Shown: positions 8,708 through 17,985 of the stretch, piece by piece
How the letters are laid out: every line of letters begins with the position of its first letter
Position numbering within the stretch: position 1 is the stretch's first letter
Assembly (NCBI GenBank): GCA_002506825.1
Contig: DAYH01000023.1
Coordinates: 123,125-187,124 of the forward strand
Length of the DNA: 64,000 nucleotides
Direction of reading: 5' to 3'
Origin: Euryarchaeota archaeon UBA103
Lineage (GTDB): Archaea; Thermoplasmatota; Poseidoniia; Poseidoniales; Thalassarchaeaceae
Notes under the pieces: generated by a model
Told to the model about the DNA's origin: nothing
Seen by the model: only the letters and a program-made list of their open reading frames with translations
Databases searched by the model: none
Made by a program: the position numbers and the translations under genes

Positions 8708-9712
8708 ATGAGTGCGTTAGGAGAGCTTGGAACTTCCGAGCAGATTTTTGTTATCGTGCTATTACTTTCTTGCATTACACCGTATATTTCTGCTTATCGT
8801 GGGAACACAAGTATTGCCCTTGCGACTATTCTTTCACTTATGCTGGCTTCTTTCGTACAATTTGCCATTTCTGTTATTCAAGGGGTCCCAGTCGAGATGG
8901 GGTGGGTAGTTTCTGTTTTTGGAATCAGGCCTTCGATAGCTACATCTCCAGTGGAGTCATACAGATTCATTACAAGTGCATGGATTCATGCTGGATGGGT
9001 ACATGTTTTAGGGAATATCTTGGTGATTGGTCTGGTGGGCATCCCGCTAGAGCAAAGGATGGGCGGCAAGAGATGGATGGCTGTTTACTTACTCGGGCTA
9101 TTGGGCGGAAATATTGCGTGGGTTTTTACACATCCTGATTCGATGATTCCAACTATCGGAGCGAGTGGTGCCGCTTTCGGGATACTGGGTGCTTACATGG
9201 CATGCTGGCCCAGCGATGAAGTGGAGTTTCCCTTACTATTCCTAATCCGAGCATGGCCAATTTGGTTGATTGTATTCTTCAGATTGGGGATAGAGGTTTG
9301 GCAAGTATACTCGATTCAATTAGGGACTTCAGGAGATAGTAATATTGCACACATGGCCCATGTTGGAGGTTTCTTTCTGTCTTACTTACTGGCAAGGGGA
9401 GTAGCCGTAGGAGGGCCTCAGCCTCTGGAAAGGGATGCGATTGATGGAGTCCCTCAATCGACTAGAAATATGCCGAGTCTTAAGGAAAATCCATGGGAGT
9501 CTTCTGGATCGCCACTTGAGGGAAGGGCCCTTAAGGTACTAGGGAAACTCCTCGAAGAAGGAGATGAAATAGAAACTAGAAGGGCATGGCTAGAAGAGCT
9601 TTCCGAACATACAATCTGCCCAATATGCGGAGGGGAGATTCTAGCAGAGACCAAGGGTGGCCGAACTTGGATAAAGTGTGGCGTGTCAGAGAGTCACCTA
9701 ATGTGGCCATAG
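8708..9712 (+). CDS. Rhomboid intramembrane serine protease with C-terminal zinc ribbon
   Basis: A 334-residue protein with about six membrane helices. The catalytic serine is in GASGAAFGILGAY and the catalytic histidine in AHMAHVGGFFLSY; the HVLGN motif of loop/helix 2 is also present (WVHVLGNILVIG). After the last helix a cytoplasmic linker leads to a zinc-binding tail with CPICGG and a later cysteine and histidine (KCGVSESH). Rhomboids cut membrane helices of other proteins. The next gene, 46 bases on in the same direction, is a membrane-anchored subtilase that also ends in a zinc ribbon. ATG 8708 chosen over an upstream TTG at 8684. Confidence 0.9.
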   Translation: MSALGELGTSEQIFVIVLLLSCITPYISAYRGNTSIALATILSLMLASFVQFAISVIQGVPVEMGWVVSVFGIRPSIATSPVESYRFITSAWIHAGWVHVLGNILVIGLVGIPLEQRMGGKRWMAVYLLGLLGGNIAWVFTHPDSMIPTIGASGAAFGILGAYMACWPSDEVEFPLLFLIRAWPIWLIVFFRLGIEVWQVYSIQLGTSGDSNIAHMAHVGGFFLSYLLARGVAVGGPQPLERDAIDGVPQSTRNMPSLKENPWESSGSPLEGRALKVLGKLLEEGDEIETRRAWLEELSEHTICPICGGEILAETKGGRTWIKCGVSESHLMWP

Positions 9713-9758
9713 GGCAAAAAAAACGGTCTCGGACAGGTTGGGATTATACAGGGCCAAC

Positions 9759-12700
9759 ATGTGGCTCTCTAAGAGAGCCATGGGAAAGAGAGCATCTTCA
9801 GCGACTCCAATCATTGTAGCCTTGATGGTTCTGATGCTTGACGTTTCTGTAGGAGTGAGTGGTTCTGAATGGGAAATTAATAGCTCTGATGCACAAATGG
9901 AAAATGTAGATTCAGAGGCAATCATAGATATTCCGCCCCTCATGTGCGAGTCAGGCGAGTGCCCTCTCAAAGACAGGAGCCCTCATCTTCCGCCAAATGG
10001 GGTGGATTGGCCAGTTCAAGAACCCGGTTGGTGGTTTAATTTCTGGAATGATAAAGATGCCAATGGCATGGACGATAGGTTGCAATGGATAATTTCTGGA
10101 GATCGGGAGTCCGTTTCCACTAGCGCAGTTATGGGAGATGATGGCAGGATGACTGTGGCGATTTTCGTTTGCTACTCTTGGCACCCTGGAGATGATGACA
10201 TATCTGATTTGAAGGAGGTATTATCCAAGTATGGATGGGAAGAGTATGGGACTTACTTCCGAGCGGTAGACATTCTTGATACTTTGATTGTCGAGCATGT
10301 CCCGGTCAGTGCATTGATTGAAATTTTGATGCTCGATGGAGTCGTACTGGTTGAACAGCAGGATGTCCTGGTCCCCTACCTCAACACCGCGACCAAGGGA
10401 TCTAAAGTCAGGACATCAGATGTTTTCAGTGAGACTATGATGGACTATGGTTACGATGGCTCTGGAGTGGTTATCGCCATTGCAGATACCGGCGTTGACA
10501 ATGAGCATTTCTCACTCGATGACTTCTCGGATCAAAATTCTGACAATGGGGCAGAGCCAGATGAGTTACCAGATCCTAAGTGGGTAGCCGGATGTGATTC
10601 AACCTCTTGGAATCAACAAGATTGTGATGATGGCGGTGATGACCCTGATGATGGAGATGGGCATGGCACCCATGTTGCGGGCATAGCTCTCGGAACCGGA
10701 GGCGATGAAAGGGAGAATCAAGGATACGCACCCGGTGCGTATCTTGTTGATATTAAGGTCATGACGGATGCTGGAGCATCCAACTCCGGATATACTGTGG
10801 CGGGCATTAACTGGGCAGTGCAGAATGTAGATACTGATTGGGGTAACAATGATTCTAGTAGAGGCATAGATATTCTATCAATGTCTTTTGGTAGTGGGTC
10901 AAGCCCTGCCGGGGAGGATCCGGGAGATAACGGAACCAGTCAAGATTCGCTAGCAGTTAATGCGGCATCTGAAGCTGGCATTGTTTGTGTGGCCGCGATT
11001 GGGAATGACGGGTATCGAAGGGTAACCTCCGTAGGAGCGGCGGACTCCGCCATAACTGTAGGTTCGATTGATGATAAAGCCAGCATTGAGAGGGGGGACG
11101 ATTCTATCGCATCTTACTCTAACTCTGGACCCAGGGAAGACGATGGGGATGACAATCAGTGGGATGAGCTGAAACCGGATGTTGTTGGTCCGGGCTCCAA
11201 TATTATGTCGGCACAGCACGCCGCATCTAGCTCACAATTACCCGGATCTGCCAAACCACTTGCCAGTGACAATTATGTCCAAAAATCGGGAACTAGTATG
11301 TCCACTCCGGCAGTAGCCGGATTCATAGCAGCGATGCTGCAGATGGATGAGGATCTAACCCCTCAAGAGGTAAAAGACATACTTAGGAACAATTCCGAGA
11401 CAAGGGGGGCCTCATCAGCTCCTGATATTTCCGAGAGGTGGAATGATCAATATGGATTTGGGATAATTGATGGGGAGATGGTCATGCAGGCCATACTAGG
11501 AGATACTGGAGGGGGAGATGGAGATGGCAATGGAACTGATCCACCTCCTACGGGGACAGAGGAATGGGTGATAATAGAAACTCCCGAGGAAGATGCTTGG
11601 CTTGTAGAGGGCGAAACATACAGCGTCAGGGGGCATATAGATGAGGATGCTGATACTAATGGGACAATTGAAGAGGTAAATGTTAGCATTTCATACAGGT
11701 ACAAGCCTGATGAAGGGCCGCGGCAGACTGAGATTTTAGTCGATTGGCATATAGTTCAGGGAACCATGAATTGGTCCACTCCATTCTCTATTCCGGAATT
11801 CACAGAAGACGAAATAGATATTGAGGAGATAATAATCAAGGCGAAGGCCAGGAATGAGTTCAACGTGTGGAGCGAGATGGAGCAGAGTGAGCATCCAGTA
11901 GGGTTACTCGAGGTTACATTGGGAGGCCCTAGTGGACAAAGTCCCGTATCTGGAAATACAAATATCTTTGGCGGATGGGAGTCAGTTAATGGGGCTAATA
12001 TTCAATGGAGATTAGGTACTGAAAACTGGGAAACATCTCAACAGTTTGGAGGGACTGGGAGCGCCGCAGGAGATTGGTCTGTGAACTGGGATACGACCTC
12101 TGTTAATGATGGGTTTTATCGAATCTCGGTTAGGGTAGTGAGCGGAGATGGCATTTTCTCGGATGAAGTTCGGAGAACCGTAGAGGTAGATAATGACCCC
12201 CCCGCCCCTGATTTGATATTCCGTAGTGGGATTAGTGTGAGCGAATACGGATTACCCGTATCTGAGACATTCATCAACACATTCCTAGAAGTTAGTTGCG
12301 AGGTTAGAAATGATGGCGATTTGGATGCTTCTGAGGTTACCATCTACCTAAAGGAAAATGGCGCGAGGAAGGATGAGATAACGATTCCCAGTATCGGCAG
12401 TGGAGATATTGTAGATGTAATACTTTATTGGAATCCATTGTCCTTGGGAGATAGAACTCTATCTATTTCATTAGATCCTTCTAACGAAATCGAGGAGATA
12501 GATGAAGAAGATAACGAGCAGTCAGTTGAGTTTCCTGTATTGCAGCGGCCCCAGGGTGTCGATCTTGCATTCAGAGATGGTGCAGTAAGAACTGAACCTC
12601 CCGTTCCCAGACCTAATGAGCAGTTTCTCATTACTGCCAGAGTTGATAATCTTGGATCCAGTGATGCAACGAACCTTGAGGCGACTTTGGAGATTAGAAA

Positions 12701-14555
12701 TGATGTTGGATGGGAGACAATTTCCTCTTCTCCCGTACCCCTAGTGATAGGCCAGGGGGCATCCCAGATTTCATTCGCACATGTGGAAAGCTCCACTGGC
12801 CCTGTACATATCAGAGTGAGTCTTTCGGGCGAATCCATGTCTGATCTAGACTGGAGTAACAATATTGTTGAGTCTACAATTCTAGTCGATGAGACTACAT
12901 TAACCGGCCCCAGAACTACTAATTTCCCTACTGGAGAGGAGCCAGTAGAGATAATCCATCTGAGCGAAGAAGGAGGAGTAGTGATAACCAGCAGAGGAGA
13001 TGAATTAGGACTTTATCGACTTGGTAGTAATAGGGCCATAACCGCCTGCTCTAATATTTTAGAGGAAAAATGGTCTGGCGATATTGTTGCAGAGGCGTCT
13101 AATGATGGCCTCGCACATGTTGTTTGGACTCGTAGATATCTGGATAATGACGGTTTCTTTCAACAGACTGTGAGCTACACTACAATTGACTCCAGTTGTC
13201 TAATGTCGCCAATTCAAGACCTGATGGAACCAATCTCTCTTTCTGAAGGAAAATACTGGGGAATTGGAATGGATATTAAGCAGTCGGAGATCCTGGTGGC
13301 TGGATATCATCATCAGTTGGCTTCGGGATCATCCAGCCAAAATAATGCTATTTTCTTGGTTGCGTCTGAGTCCCCGACTAAATCATCCGATTGGTTCGTT
13401 AACCCGCAACTGGTAGGTGACCTAGACGTCACACCGGGAAAGACCGATCCAGTTGCCGTGGCCATGGGAGACGAAGATGGACACATTCTATATCAAGACA
13501 CGAGAAACGACACGACGGGTATCGACAGACTGGGACTCTGGTATGCTCATGGACTTCCAGATCAGGCCTCTTGGTCGTTCAGGAAGGCAGTGGGCGATCA
13601 CTCATTCATGCCCTTGATTTCGATTTCAGAGATAGAGGGCGAGGATGTGATCGTAGCGGCTTGGGGCGAAGGCTCCGATCAGGCATCAGAATTAGTTGTC
13701 ACAATAGTGGATTCATCATTCTCCCCGACAGGTGATGGAGAAGTGAGGACTTCTGCTAGGGGGCTTGGCTACATTGGACTCTTAGATACGGATAGAGGAG
13801 TGCAGATTCTATTCGACTTCATTGGCCCGAGTGGACCTCAGATACAATATGGAATGGCTAATTCAGAAGATGGGTGGATTGGAATTTCAGATAGGCTGGG
13901 CATTGGTAGGATCGTAGTAGCTAGCAGATCTCCAATAGACAGTGACGCGACTATTCTACAGACATCTCCAACTGGATGGCAAATTAGGGCATTGGTTGAT
14001 GATTCTTCCCCTATGAAATCTGAGGGAAATATTCTGGATCAGGTTAGGGCTTACCTTGGCCTAGATGAAAGAAATTTCAATGTAATTCTAGTGGGCATCT
14101 CAGGAGTAACAATAGTACTCTGCTTAGTAGTTATTTTGACTATGTCCACTAGGGCAATAAGATGGGCAAGTGGAAGGACAGCGAAGAAAATTTCGGGAGT
14201 CGTGATTCTTGAGGAAGATGTAGTTGATGTAATTGTTGAGTCGGATATCTCAGTTAGTTCTTCCGAAGTGGAATTGGTAGAAGAGTCTGGAACGGATTCC
14301 CAAAATGCTTCCGATAGGAGGAGGAGAAGGGAATATAGATCTAGCAATTCGACTCAATCACTTCCAGAACTAGATAGATCTGACGAATTTATTCTCCCAA
14401 TACCAAAGCATTCCGCCCCCTTGCCTCTTCCAGCCCCACTCAATGGTGCAAATATCGGAGTGAGTTGTCACTCTTGCGGCTCTATTTTCGAGATAGAGCT
14501 AGGATTGAAGAAATTCAGTTGTCCTGTCTGTGGGGAGAAAATTAAGCTTGGATAA
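9759..14555 (+). CDS. Large membrane-anchored subtilisin-family (S8) serine protease
   Basis: A 1598-residue secreted protease. A signal peptide (PIIVALMVLMLDVSVGVSG) is followed by a likely propeptide, then the subtilase domain with Asp-243 (IADTGVDNEH), His-305 (GHGTHVAGIA) and Ser-513 (SGTSMSTPAVAGF), all in order, plus an oxyanion-hole asparagine in AIGNDG. A Gly/Asp-rich linker, Ig-like and CARDB-like beta domains (around residues 830-1040) and a probable beta-propeller-like region follow. A single membrane helix lies near residues 1440-1462, then a basic cytoplasmic tail and a zinc ribbon (CHSCG, CPVCG) at the C-terminus. Probably digests external protein. ATG 9759 used; TTG 9738 is also possible. 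Confidence 0.9.
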   Translation: MWLSKRAMGKRASSATPIIVALMVLMLDVSVGVSGSEWEINSSDAQMENVDSEAIIDIPPLMCESGECPLKDRSPHLPPNGVDWPVQEPGWWFNFWNDKDANGMDDRLQWIISGDRESVSTSAVMGDDGRMTVAIFVCYSWHPGDDDISDLKEVLSKYGWEEYGTYFRAVDILDTLIVEHVPVSALIEILMLDGVVLVEQQDVLVPYLNTATKGSKVRTSDVFSETMMDYGYDGSGVVIAIADTGVDNEHFSLDDFSDQNSDNGAEPDELPDPKWVAGCDSTSWNQQDCDDGGDDPDDGDGHGTHVAGIALGTGGDERENQGYAPGAYLVDIKVMTDAGASNSGYTVAGINWAVQNVDTDWGNNDSSRGIDILSMSFGSGSSPAGEDPGDNGTSQDSLAVNAASEAGIVCVAAIGNDGYRRVTSVGAADSAITVGSIDDKASIERGDDSIASYSNSGPREDDGDDNQWDELKPDVVGPGSNIMSAQHAASSSQLPGSAKPLASDNYVQKSGTSMSTPAVAGFIAAMLQMDEDLTPQEVKDILRNNSETRGASSAPDISERWNDQYGFGIIDGEMVMQAILGDTGGGDGDGNGTDPPPTGTEEWVIIETPEEDAWLVEGETYSVRGHIDEDADTNGTIEEVNVSISYRYKPDEGPRQTEILVDWHIVQGTMNWSTPFSIPEFTEDEIDIEEIIIKAKARNEFNVWSEMEQSEHPVGLLEVTLGGPSGQSPVSGNTNIFGGWESVNGANIQWRLGTENWETSQQFGGTGSAAGDWSVNWDTTSVNDGFYRISVRVVSGDGIFSDEVRRTVEVDNDPPAPDLIFRSGISVSEYGLPVSETFINTFLEVSCEVRNDGDLDASEVTIYLKENGARKDEITIPSIGSGDIVDVILYWNPLSLGDRTLSISLDPSNEIEEIDEEDNEQSVEFPVLQRPQGVDLAFRDGAVRTEPPVPRPNEQFLITARVDNLGSSDATNLEATLEIRNDVGWETISSSPVPLVIGQGASQISFAHVESSTGPVHIRVSLSGESMSDLDWSNNIVESTILVDETTLTGPRTTNFPTGEEPVEIIHLSEEGGVVITSRGDELGLYRLGSNRAITACSNILEEKWSGDIVAEASNDGLAHVVWTRRYLDNDGFFQQTVSYTTIDSSCLMSPIQDLMEPISLSEGKYWGIGMDIKQSEILVAGYHHQLASGSSSQNNAIFLVASESPTKSSDWFVNPQLVGDLDVTPGKTDPVAVAMGDEDGHILYQDTRNDTTGIDRLGLWYAHGLPDQASWSFRKAVGDHSFMPLISISEIEGEDVIVAAWGEGSDQASELVVTIVDSSFSPTGDGEVRTSARGLGYIGLLDTDRGVQILFDFIGPSGPQIQYGMANSEDGWIGISDRLGIGRIVVASRSPIDSDATILQTSPTGWQIRALVDDSSPMKSEGNILDQVRAYLGLDERNFNVILVGISGVTIVLCLVVILTMSTRAIRWASGRTAKKISGVVILEEDVVDVIVESDISVSSSEVELVEESGTDSQNASDRRRRREYRSSNSTQSLPELDRSDEFILPIPKHSAPLPLPAPLNGANIGVSCHSCGSIFEIELGLKKFSCPVCGEKIKLG

Positions 14556-14557
14556 AT

Positions 14558-15205
14558 ATGAGAAGAGTACTCCTTGCATCACAATCCGAAAGGAGATTTT
14601 CATGGTTGAAAGAAAATTTAGAAGTAGAGGGCGTAGAGTTTTATGCGTCCGGCCTCATATCTCCTGAATCCAAGGCCCCTCAGGGATTTGAAGTGAGTGT
14701 GCAAGTAGAGAGAGTGTGCCAATCTAAGGCCGATAACGCACTAATAGAGCATAAGCTTTCTGAGAATCAAACGAAGAACCATTATGACGCTATTTTGGTA
14801 TCGGATACGATGATTGAGGATCCTGATGATCATAAATCATCTTTCGGCAAGCCAATTGATGACCTTGCAGCCACGAGTATGCTGATTAGACTCGCTGGGA
14901 GAAAACACAGAGTTTGGACGTCGACCTCTATACTACTTCCTCCTGAATCGGACGAAATGAGAGGAAATATTACAAAATGGAATATCTCAAATTACACCAG
15001 TTATGCCACTGTTGAATTCTCAAACCTGGGAGTGGATGAGATTTACGAGCTGATTTCATCGGAATCATGGAAGGGGAAGGCAGGGGGGTATGATTTGGCT
15101 GGCATGGCAGGGAAATTCTGCCGCGTGGTGGAAGGGGAAGATGTCACAGTGCTTGGATTGTCGACCCTAGCAATGGATAGACTAGTGCAGATTCTTTCTA
15201 AATGA
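14558..15205 (+). CDS. maf: Maf-like nucleotide pyrophosphatase
   Basis: A 215-residue house-cleaning enzyme that hydrolyses non-canonical or specific nucleoside triphosphates to monophosphates. The N-terminal motif LLASQSERRFSWL matches the Maf ASxSPRR signature, SDTMI carries the conserved aspartate, FGKPIDDLAATSMLIRLAGR matches the GKP/A-ML-L-G block, and SWKGKAGGYDLAGM is the conserved C-terminal motif. It starts two bases after the subtilase stop. The 3' end overlaps the convergent NifU-like gene by 8 bases. The precise nucleotide preference cannot be read. Confidence 0.85.
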   Translation: MRRVLLASQSERRFSWLKENLEVEGVEFYASGLISPESKAPQGFEVSVQVERVCQSKADNALIEHKLSENQTKNHYDAILVSDTMIEDPDDHKSSFGKPIDDLAATSMLIRLAGRKHRVWTSTSILLPPESDEMRGNITKWNISNYTSYATVEFSNLGVDEIYELISSESWKGKAGGYDLAGMAGKFCRVVEGEDVTVLGLSTLAMDRLVQILSK

Positions 15206-15683
15206 AAGTGACTTCCCCGAACTTCAATACAAACTCCTTCTGAATTTCATCAAACCATTCCAACATTGATGCCGAGAACCTAATCCTCCCAACTTCCTCA
15301 TCCATCAGTAGATCGTCTTGTATCCCCTTCAATGTTCCAGGTGCCGCTCCACAGGACACACAAGCCCCGTCTAAGTCAATAACTAGAGATAGTGCATTCC
15401 TATTTCCAGTTCCATCGGAGAGTTCCCAACTTGAGAGAATTAGGCCGCCTCCATGACCATCTAGAGCGGCTCTTACTGGCCCTAGTCTTGCCATTAATGC
15501 AGGGATAACATCTGGATGATTTGCTTCAATCAATGAAATTAGAGAGAGGGCCCTAAGTCTTCCCAACTCTTCTTCATCATGATTTTCACTGATTCTTCTT
15601 TGTGCCTCGATTCTCATTTGATCTTCTATCTGAGACCCATATATTTTTACCAACTCCTCGTCGTCTGTCTTGACCGGTTCCAT
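15198..15683 (-). CDS. NifU-like (C-terminal domain) Fe-S scaffold protein
   Basis: A 161-residue protein with a NifU C-terminal-type domain in its second half: the region from RLGPVRAALDGHGGGL leads to the metal-binding GACVSCGAAPGTLKGIQ motif (CxxC, about residues 112-115). Such proteins carry or transfer Fe-S clusters. The first half is charged and helical and not recognised. It is divergent from sufCBD, about 100 bases away, so the locus forms an Fe-S assembly cluster. No cysteine desulfurase is seen in the window. Confidence 0.85.
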   Translation of the reverse strand: MEPVKTDDEELVKIYGSQIEDQMRIEAQRRISENHDEEELGRLRALSLISLIEANHPDVIPALMARLGPVRAALDGHGGGLILSSWELSDGTGNRNALSLVIDLDGACVSCGAAPGTLKGIQDDLLMDEEVGRIRFSASMLEWFDEIQKEFVLKFGEVTFI

Positions 15684-15786
15684 ACCGTAGGATTAGGGGC
15701 GCTCTTTAGAAATGTAACTAATTTGTGATGAAGTTATGCCACACACATTCAAAAGGCTGGAAGCGTACCAAGTTACGAGGAGTAGT

Positions 15787-16569
15787 ATGGCATCGGACGA
15801 TAACCCCATTCTAGAAGTCAAAGGACTGAAGGTGGGGATAGAAGGTACATCGATACTGAAAGGCATAGATTTGATCATCCCAAAGGGCGAAATTCATGCG
15901 ATAATGGGCAGGAATGGCAGTGGAAAAACAACTACTGCCAATGTCATAATGGGTCATCCAGCGTATGAAATTGAAGACGGAGAGATGTTTTTGGATGGGG
16001 AGAGTCTTCAAGACATGGAACCCTGGGAGAGATCTAGAGAAGGGGTTTTCTTATCTTTCCAGTACCCACAATCAGTACCTGGCTTACAAGTAGGAAATTT
16101 TCTCCGAAAGTCAGTTTCCAGTGTCAGGGGAGAGGAAGCGGCCAGAGGCTCAGAATTCAGAGAGAAGTTAACAAATGCCATGGAAGAGCTAGATATTCCC
16201 AAATCATTCCTGTCTAGGTATGTCAATGATGGATTCAGTGGAGGGGAGAAAAAGAGGTTCGAAATCTTACAGCTAATGTTATTACAACCTAGGTTGGCAG
16301 TCTTAGATGAGACTGATAGCGGATTGGATATTGATGGAATAAGAACTGTTTCTAAGGGAATAAACTCTGCAGTCAGAGGGACTGAAAATGGAGCATTGAT
16401 AATTACTCACTACTCCAGAATACTGGAACATGTCAATCCAGATCGTGTCCACATCATGATTGGTGGCAAGATAGTGGCTAGTGGAGGTCCGTCTCTGGCG
16501 AACTTGCTAGAAGATAATGGATATGATTGGCTTGAAGAGCAGGTTGAGAATGGAGTTGATTTCGAATGA
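15787..16569 (+). CDS. sufC: Fe-S assembly ATPase SufC
   Basis: ABC-type ATPase of the SufBCD Fe-S scaffold complex, cytoplasmic. The 260-residue chain has Walker A GRNGSGKTT, signature FSGGEKKRFE, Walker B LAVLDETDSGLDIDG (the D-E-T-D-S-G-L-D form is characteristic of SufC) and the H-loop IITHY. ATG 15787 is chosen because GAGGAG lies just upstream and the protein then starts at the usual point; an ATG at 15736 would add 17 residues. The stop overlaps the sufB ATG (ATGA). Confidence 0.95.
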   Translation: MASDDNPILEVKGLKVGIEGTSILKGIDLIIPKGEIHAIMGRNGSGKTTTANVIMGHPAYEIEDGEMFLDGESLQDMEPWERSREGVFLSFQYPQSVPGLQVGNFLRKSVSSVRGEEAARGSEFREKLTNAMEELDIPKSFLSRYVNDGFSGGEKKRFEILQLMLLQPRLAVLDETDSGLDIDGIRTVSKGINSAVRGTENGALIITHYSRILEHVNPDRVHIMIGGKIVASGGPSLANLLEDNGYDWLEEQVENGVDFE

Positions 16570-17978
16570 TTGGTGATAATGAAGCCCGTGAGGCAGTAGG
16601 AGACTATAAAGCAGGATGGCATGATCCTGAAAACGCAACTATAAGATTTGATTTTGGTCTTTCAGAAAAGGTAGTTAGAGATATTTCTGAGCTCAAGAAT
16701 GAGCCTGAATGGATGACTGAGATAAGGGTAAAGGCATACAGGCACTTCATCGAAAGACCAATGCCTACTTGGGGCAATACTAAGGAATTGATGGAAATTA
16801 ATTTCGATAAAGTATGCTACTTTTTGAGGTCGTCTGATCAAACGGGTAGTTCTTGGGAGGATGTGCCAGATGATATCAGAAATACTTTCGATAGGCTAGG
16901 TATTCCTGAAGCTGAGCAGAAGTGGCTATCAGGAGTCACTGCGCAATATGAATCGGAGACAGTGTACCATAGCATAAGGGAAGACCTTGAGAAGCAAGGA
17001 GTGATTTTCTTAGATATGGATTCTGGACTTAGGGATCATGAGGAGGTTGTGAAAAAGTATTTCGGCAGTGTGATACCATACAGCGACAACAAATTCTCCG
17101 CTCTGAACACAGCTGTATGGTCTGGAGGCTCTTTCATCTATGTCCCAAAGGGAGTACATGTCGAGATGCCCGTTCAGGCTTACTTTAGAATAAATGCCAA
17201 GAATATGGGCCAGTTCGAGAGGACCCTAATCATTGCCGATGAGGGAAGTAGTATCCACTATGTCGAAGGTTGTACGGCGCCTACCTATTCCACGGACTCT
17301 CTACACTCGGCTGTTGTCGAGCTCTTGGCCCTTCCAGGGGCCCACATTAGATACACTACTGTCCAGAATTGGAGTAACAACGTATACAACTTGGTGACTA
17401 AGAGGGGGGTAGCTCATGAGAATGCTAAGATCGAGTGGGTAGATGGCAATATAGGAAGTAAATTGACTATGAAGTATCCTGCTGTAATCCTCAAAGGAGA
17501 GGGAGCACATGCAGAGGTGATTTCGGTAGCCTATGCGGGAAATGGGCAACATCAGGATGCAGGAGCCAAGGTACACCATATGGCGTCAAATACCACTAGT
17601 AACATTCTTTCAAAGAGCATCAGTAAAGATGGAGGAAGAGGGTCCTACAGGGGGATGGCTAAGGTAATGCCCAAAGCAGAGAATTGTAGGTTGAACATTG
17701 TTTGTGACGCCCTAATTCTAGATGAAGAGAGCAGGCAGGATACCTATCCCACAATGGAGGTTGGAAACCCTACGGCTCATTGCGAACATGAAGCTAGTGT
17801 CTCAAAGGTAGGAGATGAGCAACTTTTCTACTTGATGAGCAGGGGACATACTGAGGCCGAGGCACTTGGAATGATTGTTAATGGATTCTTTGAGCCGTTC
17901 ACCAGAGAGCTTCCAATGGAATATGCTGTCGAGCTGAATAAGCTTATGTCACTTGAAATGGAAGGAAGTATAGGTTGA
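16566..17978 (+). CDS. sufB: Fe-S assembly scaffold SufB
   Basis: Scaffold subunit of SufBCD; 470 residues, the normal length. Conserved blocks are YHSIREDLEKQGVIFLDMD, WSGGSFIYVPKGVHVEMPVQ, EGCTAPTYSTDSLHSAVVEL, YTTVQNWSNNVYNLVTKRG and the C-terminal CEHEASVSKVGDEQLFYLMS. The cysteine in EGCTAPTY and the glutamate/histidine positions near the C-terminus match those known to hold the nascent cluster. It overlaps sufC by four bases and precedes sufD by seven bases. Confidence 0.97.
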   Translation: MIGDNEAREAVGDYKAGWHDPENATIRFDFGLSEKVVRDISELKNEPEWMTEIRVKAYRHFIERPMPTWGNTKELMEINFDKVCYFLRSSDQTGSSWEDVPDDIRNTFDRLGIPEAEQKWLSGVTAQYESETVYHSIREDLEKQGVIFLDMDSGLRDHEEVVKKYFGSVIPYSDNKFSALNTAVWSGGSFIYVPKGVHVEMPVQAYFRINAKNMGQFERTLIIADEGSSIHYVEGCTAPTYSTDSLHSAVVELLALPGAHIRYTTVQNWSNNVYNLVTKRGVAHENAKIEWVDGNIGSKLTMKYPAVILKGEGAHAEVISVAYAGNGQHQDAGAKVHHMASNTTSNILSKSISKDGGRGSYRGMAKVMPKAENCRLNIVCDALILDEESRQDTYPTMEVGNPTAHCEHEASVSKVGDEQLFYLMSRGHTEAEALGMIVNGFFEPFTRELPMEYAVELNKLMSLEMEGSIG

Positions 17979-17985
17979 GTTCTTC

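Noticed and set aside
8770..9138. Plus-strand frame within the rhomboid gene
   Set aside because: Out of frame with the rhomboid motifs and Cys-rich by chance.
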